64,000 nt of DNA from Actinostola sp. cb2023 (Eukaryota > Cnidaria > Anthozoa > Actiniaria > Actinostolidae). Position numbers and translations under genes: made by a program. The stretch lies in contig JAUJYZ010001199.1 in the NCBI GenBank assembly GCA_033675265.1, positions 48,501 to 112,500 of the forward strand. The letters run 5' to 3'. Position 1 is the first letter of the stretch, and every line of letters begins with the position of its first letter. Positions 1 through 11,775 of this stretch are shown here, in pieces. The notes beneath the pieces were generated by a model. The model was given only the letters and a program-made list of their open reading frames with translations. It was not told the origin of the DNA and did not search any database.

Positions 1-100
1 CAGTAATGAAAGTTCCATAATCATGTCTGGTATGGATAGATGACTGCAAGTGTGACATGAAGTGAATCTTGCATATTAAGTAACTCCTTTGCTGTTTGTG

Positions 101-3100
101 TTAGCTGGCCTCTGCAAGCTCTTTTTCGATTCTTTCAAGCTGAATAATAAAAAAAACATAATAAACAAAGCAAAAAGTATATCATATGTACATTGTACAT
201 ATATTGTGGTTTAATTTTTGCACAAAAGTACTGGTTAATTAAGGGTTATTTCAAGGTTTGGTTTTGTGGTGGGTAATCTACTGAAACATATGATATACAT
301 GTACATGTATTAGTGAAAGAACAACAAAGCGTTTCAAAAGATGTACATGCAGCCACCACAGATTATTTTCTAAAAGGAACATTCTTGTACCTCCTGTTCT
401 TGTTCTTTCTCTTGATCTAGAATTCCTTCCAGTATTTTTTGGAATCGTTCCTGGTGGAAGAGAATCAGCAAATTTAATTGTCAAAATCATATTGTAGAAT
501 GGAACTTAAACACTGTGCAAAAAGGGAATAAATTTACTGACGAAGAAGCTGCTTGATTACCATTACTATTCAAACAATTATACATATTACAACAAAGTCA
601 GTACTAGGATGAAGCACAACTAATTAAGCATTTAAGACAAATATGATTCATGTCTGACCTTTAGGAATGGATTGTCAGCTCCATTTACTCTGGCAATTTG
701 CTGAGCTTTTGAACTTCTGATTTCGTCAAGTTTCTCCTTTGTCTCTTCAAGCTGTGATCTTAATCCTTCAAACCATAAACAAGAGTATGTAAGACAGTAA
801 ATACATATGCTAATATTTAGCTTATTATGCTGACAAGCTGGTTAAGCTAGGGGTGTTAAGGTACCAGGGGACCTTCGTGACCACTGTTCACTGAAAGCCG
901 CGTGGCGCGCTAACCACTCGTCCAACATGTATAAAAGTATACATTTTCTTAAAGCTGAATAAATGCAGATTCTAAATATGCTTGAGATTATTTCCTATTT
1001 TGTAAATATTTTTTGTTATTGCACATTTTAGAAAATTAGACCGGCCTTGTTCAAAGAGAATTTTGCACGCGGGAATTCAATCGATTTCTAAACGGGAAGT
1101 GCCATTGTAATGAGCACACTTTGTTCTAAAAATACGTGTCTAAAATGTGCAATAACAAAAAATATTTACAAAATAGGAAATAATCTCAAGCATATTTAGA
1201 ATCTGCATTTATTCAGCTTTAAGAAAATGTATACTTTTATACATGTTGGACGAGTGGTTAGCGCGCTACGCGGCTTTCAGTGAACAGTGGTCACGAAGGT
1301 CCCCTGGTACCTTAATGTTCACTCCGAAATAATAACATAATAAAATGATATATTATGATTGTGTGTCTTTGGGCTTCCTGTGGTAGAGTGAACAGGATAA
1401 TACTGGGCTTCCTGTGGTAGAGTGAACAGGATAATACTGGGCTTCCTGTGGTAGAGTGAACAGGATAATACTGGGCTTCCTGTGGTAGAGTGAACAGGAT
1501 AATACTGGGCTTCCTGTGGTAGAGTGAACAGGATAATACTGGGCTTCCTGTGGTAGAGTGAACAGGATAATACTGGGCTTCCTGTGGTAGAGTGAACAGG
1601 ATAATACTGGGCTCCCTGTGGTAGAGTGAACAGGATAATACTGGGCTTCCTGTGGTAGAGTGAACAGGATAATACTGGGCTCCCTGTGGTAGAGTGAACA
1701 GGATAATACTGGGCTCCCTGTGGTAAAGTGAACAGGATAATACTGGGCTCCCTGTGGTCAACTCTGTATAATGTTTGTGGAGTCAGGTCGACTATAATAT
1801 TCAATTGGAAGAATATCAGATTCCTCGAATAGTGGGCCAGATGATGTATACTTGGACTTATCGTATATTTACCTTCTCTAAATAGAGTTCATTCATTCAT
1901 TTGACTATGTATATACACAAGAATATTGTGCCACAATATAGCGACACTTCATGTTTACAAACATTAATATTGTGATGTTAATGTGCCAACAATTTCCACA
2001 AAAACTTTTAACATGTTGCTTTGTTTCAATAGCCAATCGATCTCTGGTTGGCACATGAATGACAAAAGCTGATGTCACATCAAGTATCACTATACATGCA
2101 TTGTGTATGTCTGCATGAGTGATTCCACAATGCAATAATACATATGCTCTACCACAGGAAGCCCATCAGAAAGAAACAACAACCCTAATTAACCTCAGAT
2201 GATATGGTATGCTGGTAGTTGGGCTCCCTGTAGAATGTATGGTGATAAAAGACACATCCCTCCTTTCCTCCCTCCTTTCCTCCCTCCTTGCCTCCCTCCT
2301 TGCCTCCCTCCTTGCCTCCCTCCTTCCCTCCCTGCTTCCCTCCCTGCTTCCCTCCCTGCTTCCCTCCCTGCTTCCCTCCCTGCTTCCCTCCCTGCTTCCC
2401 TCCCTGCTTCCCTCCCTGCTTCCCTCCCTGCTTCCCTCCCTGCTTCCCTCCCTGCTTCCCTCCCTGCTTCCCTCCCTGCTTCCCTCCCTGCTTCCCTCCC
2501 TGCTGTCCTCCCTGCTTCCCTCCCTGCTTCCCTCCCTGCTTCCCTCCCTGCTTCCCTCCCTGCTTCCCTCCTTTCTTCCCTCCTTTCTTCCCTCCTTTCT
2601 TCCCTCCTTTCTTCCCTCCTTTCTTCCCTCCTTTCTTCCCTCCTTTCTTCCCTCCTTTCTTCCCTCCTTTCTTCCCGCCTGGAGAGGGAGGGAGCTACTA
2701 TTGACCACTAGGTGATTTGTAAGTCTGTGTGATTTTGTACTTTGTCATCATCATCATCATCATTTTAGTTGACGTACCATGGTCAAATTCTTCATTTTCA
2801 TCACCCTCTATATCCACATCATCTTCAATTTCCTGGCTGCGTTCCATTTCATCTTCATCATCCTCATCACTGCTAGCTTCTTGAAGAAGTTTAAGCAGTT
2901 CATTTCTCTCTTCATCATCACTGTTATTTGTTATTTGTGACATGTCATTCCTTGTCGAAGATGGTGAGTTGATTCCAGACAAATCAGCATCCGATGGAAG
3001 ACTAAGGCTGGGTATGATAACAATAATGAAAGTAGTTCACAACCAACCATATTACTGTGTGAACACTCAAGACAAAAGTCTCAACTAGTATTTTACACTT

Positions 3101-6100
3101 ATACATGAATCATTAATACTAGAGACCAAAATAATGTAATTGTGATTATTACTGTGCGACTTGAAAACATGTGGCCACCTTAAATGTATTAGCATACCTC
3201 TGCCTTGACAATGAACGTCTCATAATGTTGGAAGCTAATTGGCTAATAATGGCAACAGTAGTATGCAAATACAATAAAGGTGTTTATATTTTCTGGTGTC
3301 ACTGTAATAAAGAACACAATAAAAGTGTGTGGCAGTACTTCCTAGAGTCATCAGGCTTTTCCTCATCGTTAATGACCTCAAAAGCTGACCACAAATTAAA
3401 GAAAACTGACATGTATATCATAGTGTTCTAATCATATAAGAATTACTGGTGATATTAAAGACCCTGTCCAATCCCATGATGCCTTGCACTAATGTTTTGA
3501 TTTTGTGTTTATATGCACCTGCTAAAACTATAAAATATAGACGAAGGGCTCAGGAGAGAAAACTATAATCAGGGCTTATGGTAAGATGTGCGGATGCGGA
3601 CCCGTATAATTTGGCTTGCTCCACATAATTCGCATAATCCAGCAATTCCCGCATAATCCCGCATAATTTGGAGAAATTTGCAGAAAATCATAAAACAGGT
3701 ATCTATTTTCACCATTTCTCAAAGATTCTTTCACAATTTATTGGAAGTTTGACAGTAGATTTCCTTCCCAAATCGTCAAACATTGAGCTATCGAATGGAT
3801 GATGATTCACAACGGGAATGACAAGGTGTTCTATGTTGAAAACCCTGGGGGCCTGTTGTCTAAATTTCGATAGAATGTGCCACCTGTAGCGCTGCTTAAA
3901 TGATCCCCACCGCTTAAGTGATCCCCAACTCGCCGCTTAATAGTGAACCTCTAGAAAATCTGGAATTGAATAAGGATATATACCTGGAACTGCAGAATTT
4001 ATTAAAGCCGTCAATTGAACAACTGAATTTACGAAAGGAATTTTTGAAAAATTCAACTTTTTAACCCATTGACTCCTACACCGGCCAAAACCGGCCGAAA
4101 ACATCGATACTGCTTTGAAAAATTCTAACTTTCTGAATTTTCGTAACATCGATCTCATGGCCAGTTATTAGTGACAACTAGATAACTCTTCAAATTTTAA
4201 CCTCAAGTAAACTGACTTACAGGTCTGATTTCTGGGCATTAGTTCAATTTGTTTTTCATAGAAATCAAAAATGTGTGTTTTTGACGCAATTTCACACCTC
4301 GAAAATGAACGACATTTGACTTGGATTTTCTTCCAAAATACATCATTGCGAAACAAAACGCCACTTTCTCAGCAAACTTCCATCTCTCTTCTTGATATAT
4401 TCTTGAATTTTTCCCTCTCTCCTCCTTAACTCGCCGAACAATAGCCATTTCCTTAGGACCACTTTCACAAACACGTTTTCCTTCTGCACGCCCAAAAAGG
4501 ATACCGGGAACATACGGGAATTTTTGACAGCAAGCATCCCGCCCTTTGTGTTTTTTAGACTTTTATGATCGCCAATGAGCACATCTCAAAGAAAATACTT
4601 GTAAAACTGGTAACTGGAGTTCAAATGGCGGTTCGATTATTTTGCGAGTGACATTTTGGTCTTGTTTACTTTTGAGATTGTTTTCTATCGTTGTTTGGTA
4701 TCACTGTGGGTCGTTGTGGGTCATTGTGGGTCATTGTGTGGATCGTTGTGGGTCGTTGTGGATTGTTGTGGGTCGTTGTGGCTGGTTGTGGGTCGTTGTG
4801 GCTGGTTCCGGGTTTTAGTAACTACGCACGTCGAAAAGCATATTTGATCGTAAAGATATAAGTGCTGTTTCGGACCAATCAGAGAGAGTCATTCTCATGG
4901 TAATTTGCATATCCTCAGTTGAGGATGATAAGAAATAATTTTATTGTAAGAGAATCAACAGAGGAATCGGAAAAGTCAGGAAGCGATAAATGTTTCAGGT
5001 CGAGATCAAGTATATCAATATACCCATGTGCAATCTTGTATGGAATACTTAGGATCAGTTGAAATTTAACGTACACTTTCTTTCGTAGATTTTTATTTCG
5101 GCCCTTTAATATCGTGCTACGAAAGAAAACTGAAAATATGCAAATTATCGTGAGAACAGCTCTCTCTGCTCAAGGCATAAAAACGAATAATGTTTTTTTG
5201 ACGTTTTTAAAAACGTGGTAACTATAGGTAACTAGACGAAACTTGGCACGATGAATGATAGAAAACGTTAGGACAACGTGACCACGTGATGTCATTAGTT
5301 ATTGATACAAAATTCGTTTTATTCTCCGCTCACAAGTTTTAATTACAAATACAAGCTGATGTATCTATCTTACTTCAATTACCGAGTTCTACGAGTCTCT
5401 GCATAGAGAATAGGACTTTCATATTCTTTAACACTTAAGGATATATTTGCTAAAACAGGTCATGTGACCTGAACTTTTAAACAATTTTCCTTCATATTTC
5501 TTTTATCAACAGGAAAGTACAAGATCTCTACCCAGCATGTTATTCAGCTCTATTAGAAGCATTGATTTTGATATTAAGATTTTTGCCACTTACAAAACTC
5601 GAATGCGGATCCATGAATTAGTGTTTTTCTCGAATATGATGTCATAGATCACGTGACCACCAAAAAAGCAAACCAAAACATATAAAATATGACTTGAAAA
5701 TGTATTTTCATAGTCAAGCAATAATTCTTCATTCTGTCCTCAAGGTCAAACAAGGTCAAACCCAGGGCTTAACTACCTTGAGTGATTGGTCAGAAACAGC
5801 CCTTATATCTTTGCAATCAAATTGAAGGAGTCCTTCATTTCAAGTTTCAATTCAGTTTCAAAAGGACAGGAATGAAGCATGCAAGAGAAATTACCTCTAA
5901 TTTAAAGCAATATAGGCTTGTTTGAAGTGAAAAACGATAAAACAATTTCATTTCTGCTAAAAAATTTATGTCATCCTGCATAATTCGCAATTTTCCAGCA
6001 TAATTCGCCAAAAAATCCCACATCATTTTTTCCCCCGCATCCTACCATAAGCCCTGTATAATCTGCTGTGTTTTGATTGATTCTTAACCGAATTTCTTGC

Positions 6101-8565
6101 ATTTTAATCTTGGACCACACCACAGGGATCCCACATTTCACATTTTTATTGTCAATCATTATTACTGTTCATGCAGTCAAGGATACTGACAGTAGCTGCA
6201 CTGAGGTCTGTCCTCAGAATTCGTTTCACTTCTTTTTCTGTTTCTGGAGATTCTGACACCTGGAAAGAAAACCCTTCCATAAAAATCATATTATTAATTA
6301 AAATATGATATTACTTTCAGCCTGACCTTCTTCTTTGCCATTTTTCTAAATCTCCTTTTTTTACTGTTTTTAAGAGGTGGGGTGACTACAAGAACAAATA
6401 TAAATGTGTTTGTAAATCATGCATGTTGTACATTGATCATGTATACATTATAATCATTTTATTGCATCAAATACCAACATAGGTACCTAGATAAGGTGCT
6501 TACATAAAAGTTCAAAACGTACAGTAACATGAACTAAAAAATATAACTATCATTATATGTTATGTGGTACATTTAAAAAACAATACACTCATGGTTTTCA
6601 GGAGATTTTTAAACAGGCAGCCCAAAACTTTCAACAGGCATGTAATGATGTTATTGTAATGCAATTCCTATAAAATGTATAGTACATTTGACATTGTCTC
6701 AATGTACAGATACTTTCGTCTAGAGAGATGGAGGAATTCAGCCAATTGCCATGTACTACTGAGAATTGTTGTAAAATCACACATACTTCCATGATTCCAG
6801 ACAAACTTCTTTGATTCCTTTTTGTGTGAATGTTTGGAATCGTCCTCTCCCTGACTATCATGATCCTCATCTGTACATGTTAGCATCTATGATGTCAGAA
6901 CAAAACATATCAATTTACTATATGTCACTAGGACAACATTGAGCCACCCATAAATGTAATATCCACTTGACTAAGCTTAGCATACATGTGAACATGTGGG
7001 TGCCCATTAATTAGCAAATTGTTTATATCACCTTTATAAACTCTTACATACATGTAAGGAAGTGCTGGTGATATTGCTTTGTATTCACAGGTATTGCTAC
7101 ATTCATTTGTCTTATAACGTTTATCAAAAATCATTTTTGTATGGGTGTGAAGTAGTTATGGTATGGTTCGTGCCGAATGTTGACCATGCCATGTGGTAGT
7201 GAAGGTGCTGTGTCTTGGAAGCATTCTGATTGGTTGAGTAATGATTTTGTGTGCTGTGATTGGTTGAACAGATACCTTCGATTCCATACCATGACCGTAA
7301 CTTCCGACTCATGAATATGAAAACGACTCTATACACAAGTTACACAATATCTACAATAAAATCATCCTATAGTCTACAAATTTATATATTATTTTATTAT
7401 ATGGCCGAGTTTCTTGGAGCCTGGACGCTAGCAAATCGAGCAATCTGATTGGATGAAATCGGATATTAAGACCGTTCCGGTCTAGATTCTCCGAGGAAGA
7501 CTGGCTTGAAAACCGGTCCGACAGCTGATATTAATTTTGACTGAAATCATCAAAAAATCATCACAGGAACTTATTTTAAATGGAAAGAAGTTGTTTAAGT
7601 TCGAACAGAGTCCAAAAAGTCGCCTTGTGTCGTGGTCTGTAGGATTGAATGAACAACATGGAACTGAGCCGAAAACTACTGCCAACTCAACAAGAACCGG
7701 CTGCATGAAGAAGGTTGCTGTTTGTACTTTCTTCTTGGTGTTCTGCCTCGAACAATTAAGAGAATAGATGGAATCGATTTGACAGTGCATTAAAGTACTA
7801 AATCCGATGGAAAATCTAAGGATAAAGTCGTGAAAATTGCTGGTTTTTTTCGCTCGGCAAAAAGGCTGTTGAGTGTTGTAGCGTGTGGATGCAAAGCTGC
7901 CGAACTGACTTTCAAAGACATATTTTCGTCTCTTCAAACTATTTCGTCAAAAAGTGACTTCAATTTATTATTGGATGTGGTTTAATGGTGTCTTGTAATT
8001 ATCGTTGTGGCGTTTGAAGAGTTTTCACAAGGCTAAACAAAAACAAATTCGCTGAAACTGCAAGATGATGAGCGACACGAGTCAGTGACAAGATGGGTGA
8101 AAGTAAGCGTGTTTGTTGTCTTTTCTTACGTCAGTTTCTTTACCTAAAATGACTTAAAAATGGATTGTGAATATTTTTTGTGTGTATAACTTGAAATATA
8201 TTTATAACAACACGCTTTACTTCATTCAAGTTTTGATGTTTAATTTACTGGATTCCCTGAGTCAAGTAGGTTTATTTACGCACGCTTCAGTGTCAATAAA
8301 ACGTTGAGCGAAAAACTCAAAATGACTTTGTTGTTGTTGAAATGGCCATATAATAAATATCTTATTAACCGAGCTTGGTCGGTCTGTACAGGAAAATCTT
8401 GACCTCGGTCGTGGTACAGACCTCGCTGCGCTCGGTCTGTACTTTCACGACCTCGGTCAAGATTTTCCTGTACAGACCTCCCGCTCGGTTAATAAGAACT
8501 AATTATAAGCAACAAAGTTTGTAATCCTTGTGGTGTCTACAGGGCCGTACATAACCCAAAATTCA

Positions 8566-8598
<33 letters not shown>

Positions 8599-11538
8599 AC
8601 ATATTGAAAAGGAAAAAATAAAATAAAAATAGTACAGTTCTCAGTACTTTTGGTATCTTTTTCGCCTTGCTAGGGGGTAATGCCCCCCCCCCCCCCCCCC
8701 CTCCCTGCCTCTGTGCTGTGTACGGCCCTGGTTTAATGCTACCAGGCCATTTACCTGACATACATCAGCAGTCTTGTAAAAACTTTTACAATCAAGTGTT
8801 TTATGAGATTCAATGACGCATGGCATGTCTACAAGCTGTTATTAGGAAAAAATAAGAATGTGGTTATATTAAAGAATACTCTCACAATTGGTAACCATGG
8901 CTACAATGTTTTAAAGTCATAAACTACATTCAATCTAAGAGATGAAGGTGTTTGTGCAAGAACAGTGTAATAGGTGACTTGTGATCAAATCAAAGATTCG
9001 TTCTATTTCTTTATTGTTCATTACCTTACTTGAAAGTGCTTTTCCACTCACACGAACAGTTGCATGTCTGTAATCAGCTAAAGAAATCGACTTGTTAAGC
9101 ATTTTGAGGAAATCTCTAACTTTCAATTTATAATCTTTGAAGCATGATTTTTCATTAGCTAACGACACAAACATAATATGGACGCTTGCATTACTAAGGC
9201 TATACTGCAGTATCTATGCTTGGTCTGGGTTGGCTGTTTACATATTGAAATAACACATCTTGTTCATGCGCTAGCTTAGGTCACTAGTGAACAACCAAGC
9301 TTCAGTAGTTCATAGAGCACAGACATTACAAATATACGGTATTTATTATATAGTCAAGTCAATTGGCTGTAAACTGTGCTTTATCAGAGAAAGGAGCACG
9401 GTTTGATGACGGTATTTTTCGAAAAGACCAAAATTCTGAAGAAAACAAACCCAGCACGATCGATGGTGTAACTGGCGTCAGTAGCGCATGCACTTCACTC
9501 TCCAAAATTGTATTCAAAACACAACAGAATCCTCAACTTTCTTGCCATTTTTTCACCATTCTTGTTCTTTTTGATCAAAAATCCATAGTTTCTATATAAT
9601 AAAGCAAATACAATGTAAAACATCTTCAACCGTGCTCCGTTCAGTAATAAAGCACTTAGGAAGTGCCAAGAGCACTCACTTCTTTCGTGCTCTTGTCACT
9701 TCCTGCATGCTTTATTATAGACATTAGCCTGCGAAGGAGGGGGATTGGGGAGGAGAGGAGGGAGGGAGCGCCTGCAATGGTACTATTGTTTACACGTTAT
9801 TTTCCGGGGCTCTCAGTCGAGTGACGACGAGCAGTACTTAGCAGACGTTGTAAATTTAGCTCTGGTACTATTAACAACAACAACATAACCACAAAGGATT
9901 TATTATCGTAATACTTAGCGTCGTTACGTCTAACGGCTTCTTCTCTCTCCGGCTTGTGGAACATATTGATACTGGTTTATAGATGATATACTTTCTGGAA
10001 AGTATTCGATTGTATGCCTCAGCTGCCAAATGTACCACGGACATTGGCAGTAATTGTCGAAGCTACGGTTTACAAAGCACAAGACTGTTCAGGGACTTCA
10101 AAGACAGTCATCCCGATTTCACTAAGGCCTTCGGCTAGTACAAGTTAATACTTCTGTATGGAAGGCTTAAATATATTTAATATGTAAGATGCTTCATTTT
10201 ATTTTGAAGACACTAGCTTCTCATATTTACTCTTAAATTCTAGCGGTCAAATATTAAAATCTATGTCTAGATTGTGCCCGTACTCTAGCTACCACAGTAC
10301 TATTCGATTTCAACTGATAAAGCCATTTGAATTATTTGACAGCAAACGGAAGTTTGCCAGATTGGACAAGCACCATTGACATTTGACGAGAGGCAGATAA
10401 CGCGTAAACAATAGGACCATTGCAGGCGCTCCCTCCCTCCTCTCCTCCCCAGTCCTCTCCTCCCCCCTTCCCCTCTGCTCCCCCTCTCTTCCCCTCCTTT
10501 TTCCCCTGCGCCAGGCTACGCAGGCTATAAAGACTTTCGAAAAGTCCTTCCTCTTTCTGTTGCTATGCGCCCGGGGAAGGACTTTTCAAACTTGATTCCC
10601 GCCAATTTTAGCGACCCAAAAACGGGTCGCTGCATATTAATTAAGTGTTAACCAATCAGAATGGTCAGAGTCATAAACACACCTATCATCTGTCAATAAA
10701 ATCGAACAGCAAGCACGTATGCGTCGTCTCACGTTGCTTTGGGTCAACTCACCATGAAATTGATATCTGAGGCGTTGAAAGAAGCTCAAAGAATAACAGA
10801 ATACAAAGACTTATGAGGAAGCCTCTTAACGATTGTTACAAGCTTTTGTCTGTAGTCTTTGTTACAAATAACTTTGGCTCAGAGCAAACAAATATGATCT
10901 TGTGATGAGTGTTGGAGTTGACCCTACAGACACTACGGTGTGTGACAAAACCCCGCCCCCTGATAATTTATGGCGCGAAAGGCAAATGAAAACCTTGCAA
11001 GCAGGATAAGTCGACCTCTCGCGACTTCGTCACTCGCTCGGTCATTGGCTCGCTTCGCTCGCACATCTGGGATCTACAAGAGAGGTCGACTTGTGGCAAG
11101 TCTAGCTTTATTACTGAATGAGCATGGTTGAAGCTGTTCTATTTGTTAAATATACCTTGAAACTCAATGGATAGTTTATCCTTTAGAGTCCCTGCATTAA
11201 TCCCATGCCTGACAAAATCTGCTTGTTTCTGAAAAAATAAATAAACAGGTTTTAAAGTTTCGATTGTATTTCACAGTTGCAAGCGGCATCGCTTTAATTT
11301 TGGATAAATAAATAAAGTTATTGTATTGTATTATTGGCTAAACTACAGAATTCAGGGCCATTAAAACTATATTATTTGAATAGAGCCCATTGTGTTATGG
11401 CCCGTTCTACAAAGTGCCGACACATGAAAGTGAGGTGGAACAGAGGGGCCCTGTACACGAAGACCTTGCCTGAGGAAGTCGAAGAATGAATTGATTTTCC
11501 AAAGCCCCACTATCATATGAACGTGCTTTGGACGACAT
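101..11538 (-). CDS. TAF7: TAF7, TFIID subunit 7 (TAFII55), 12 exons, 329 aa
   Basis: TFIID component that binds TAF1 and regulates its activity; it acts in nuclear RNA polymerase II initiation. Exons in coding order: 11470-11538, 11156-11228, 9025-9077, 8755-8835, 6787-6886, 6327-6385, 6187-6259, 3339-3384, 2778-3007, 659-765, 391-450, 101-139. They sum to 990 bp with matching phases at every junction. Family landmarks are QFILRLP near residues 16-22, [21 protein letters not shown], the [10 protein letters not shown] and FYKTADVCQ blocks, KKFVWNHG, a basic RRFRK stretch, EKEVKRIL, an acidic serine-rich middle, and a C-terminal coiled coil ([17 protein letters not shown]) ending KELAEAS. Human TAF7 is 349 aa, so this is near full length. 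Intron 1 appears to be GC-AG (CAG|GCAAGG). The 46-bp exon 8 was placed by phase and by its alignment to the family; it lies within a large transposon-bearing intron region. The acceptor of exon 9 could instead be 6 bp downstream. No poly(A) signal is visible before the window edge. Confidence 0.93.
856..1315. mobile_element. Foldback MITE flanked by TTAA
   Basis: Two arms of about 177 bp (856-1032 and 1139-1315) are near-perfect reverse complements around a 106-bp loop. The termini read GGTACCAGGGGACC after TTAA and mirror that before TTAA. A TTAA duplication is typical of piggyBac-type insertion, though these termini are not the canonical piggyBac ends. Near each end is GGACGAGTGGTTAGCGCGC, which resembles a tRNA A-box region, but no B box was found. 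It lies in a TAF7 intron. Confidence 0.7.
1371..1760. repeat. 34-bp minisatellite, about 11-12 copies
   Basis: The unit reads GGGCTTCCTGTGGTAGAGTG followed by AACAGGATAATACT, with C/T variation at one site. Reading frames through it are open only because 34 is not a multiple of three and the unit lacks stops. It lies in a TAF7 intron and carries the GGGCTTCCTGTGGT motif dispersed elsewhere in the window. Confidence 0.95.
2261..2690. repeat. 12-bp polypyrimidine minisatellite
   Basis: Tandem CCCTCCCTGCTT units pass into CCTCCTTTCTTC units, so the plus strand is almost pure pyrimidine. The array lies in the TAF7 intron 9 (sense strand is purine-rich). It produces long spurious open frames on both strands. 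Confidence 0.95.
3570..6056. mobile_element. 2.49-kb non-autonomous DNA transposon with TATAAT duplication
   Basis: The ends are inverted repeats CAGGGCTTATGGTA...TACCATAAGCCCTG, and both sides carry the direct repeat TATAAT (3564-3569 and 6057-6062). Subterminal CGCATAATTCGC-like motifs recur at both ends (near 3630-3670 and 5975-6010). The interior contains a GGGTCGTTGTG minisatellite (about 4685-4815) and no recognisable transposase. It is inserted in the TAF7 intron between exons 7 and 8. Superfamily is uncertain; the CAGGG start is hAT-like but the duplication is 6 bp. Confidence 0.8.
7128..7329. mobile_element. TA-flanked MITE, CGTATGAG family (copy 1)
   Basis: Degenerate inverted ends (TCATTTTTGTATGGGTG and its mirror GAAAACGACTC) and internal GCATTCTGATTGGTTGAG...GTGATTGGTTGAA match the copy at 30476-30682. 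It is in TAF7 intron 4. Confidence 0.65.
8361..8496. repeat. Long perfect hairpin
   Basis: CTTATTAACCGAGC at the left mirrors GCTCGGTTAATAAG at the right, and the inner arms (GTCTGTACAGGAAAATCTTG and its complement) continue the stem with a short loop near the centre. It is probably a small foldback MITE in a TAF7 intron. Confidence 0.75.
8540..8730. mobile_element. CAGGGCCGTAC MITE with homopolymer expansions
   Basis: Inverted ends CAGGGCCGTAC and GTACGGCCCTG bound 191 bp. The interior holds a poly-G run (about 8569-8594) and a poly-C run (about 8683-8702). A related sequence at 23994-24123 begins CAGGGCCGTACATAGCCC and shares the interior AGTACAGTTCTCAGTACTTT. The ends are hAT-like; no clean target duplication is seen. 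Confidence 0.65.
9376..9655. repeat. Inverted repeat around GTGCTTTAT
   Basis: About 30 bp at the left (TGTGCTTTATCAGAGAAAGG then AGCACGGTTT) is mirrored at the right (AACCGTGCTCC...AATAAAGCACT). A second GTGCTTT-like copy follows to 9720. It is probably a MITE remnant in TAF7 intron 2. Confidence 0.5.
9725..10527. mobile_element. TAGCCTG element, 803 bp, long terminal inverted repeats
   Basis: It begins TAGCCTGCGAAGG and ends CGCAGGCTA. Subterminal arms of over 40 bp, including GGGAGCGCCTGCAATGGT, are inverted at both ends, separated from the tips by variable G- or C-rich tracts. The flanks tatagacat and taaagactt match at 7 of 9 positions, consistent with an eroded 9-bp duplication. No transposase is recognisable. 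It lies in TAF7 intron 2. Confidence 0.7.
11009..11093. repeat. GTCGACCTCTC hairpin
   Basis: GTCGACCTCTC at the left pairs with GAGAGGTCGAC at the right, with CGCTTCGCTC-type palindromic sequence inside. It is a small foldback repeat next to TAF7 exon 2. Confidence 0.5.
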
Positions 11539-11775
11539 TGTCTTGGTAGTTATTGCAGACCACCAACAGCTCGCCAAAAACAAAATAAGGACTAAATAAA
11601 GCTGTAAAACTTGACAAGATTCTTTTTTCTCCTCTCGTCCGCCATCTTGAAAAACTGAAATAGCGTGCGCATATTTTTAGATGAAGTCCGCTGTGCAGTG
11701 CTCGCACCAGTCCCCCAGTTCTACCGCTAAAGCGTGTTATAGTTTTGGTAAATTTTGTCATGTTTTTCTCCTAAA
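11539..11775. promoter_or_regulatory. Bidirectional promoter of TAF7 and FTSJ1
   Basis: Only 237 bp separate the TAF7 start codon (minus strand) from the FTSJ1 start codon (plus strand), so the two genes must share promoter DNA. A YY1-like core, CAAGATGGCGG on the minus strand, lies at 11639-11649, about 100 nt upstream of the TAF7 start. Such motifs often sit close to transcription starts of TATA-less housekeeping genes. No convincing TATA box is seen. The transcription start sites themselves are not determinable here. Confidence 0.7.

Noticed and set aside
1225..1275. tRNA gene
   Set aside because: An A-box-like GACGAGTGGTTAGCGC is present, but no cloverleaf, anticodon stem or B box GGTTCGANNCC follows; it belongs to the foldback MITE.
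1371..1760. CRISPR-like array
   Set aside because: Units are contiguous tandem repeats without variable spacers, and the genome is an animal's.
2166..2715. Long open frames (PS/LL/EGS repeats) on both strands
   Set aside because: They read through a 12-bp polypyrimidine minisatellite with no stop in any frame; inside a TAF7 intron.
6156..6186. TAF7 exon 7 donor at AACA|GTAATA
   Set aside because: Same phase as the chosen GTCA|GTATCC donor but adds residues absent from the family; the chosen donor makes the exon 7-8 junction align with TAF7 without a gap.
7482..7937. 151-aa minus-strand frame in TAF7 intron 4
   Set aside because: No recognisable domain, no good start context and no splice logic; it may be transposon debris, but nothing supports a gene.
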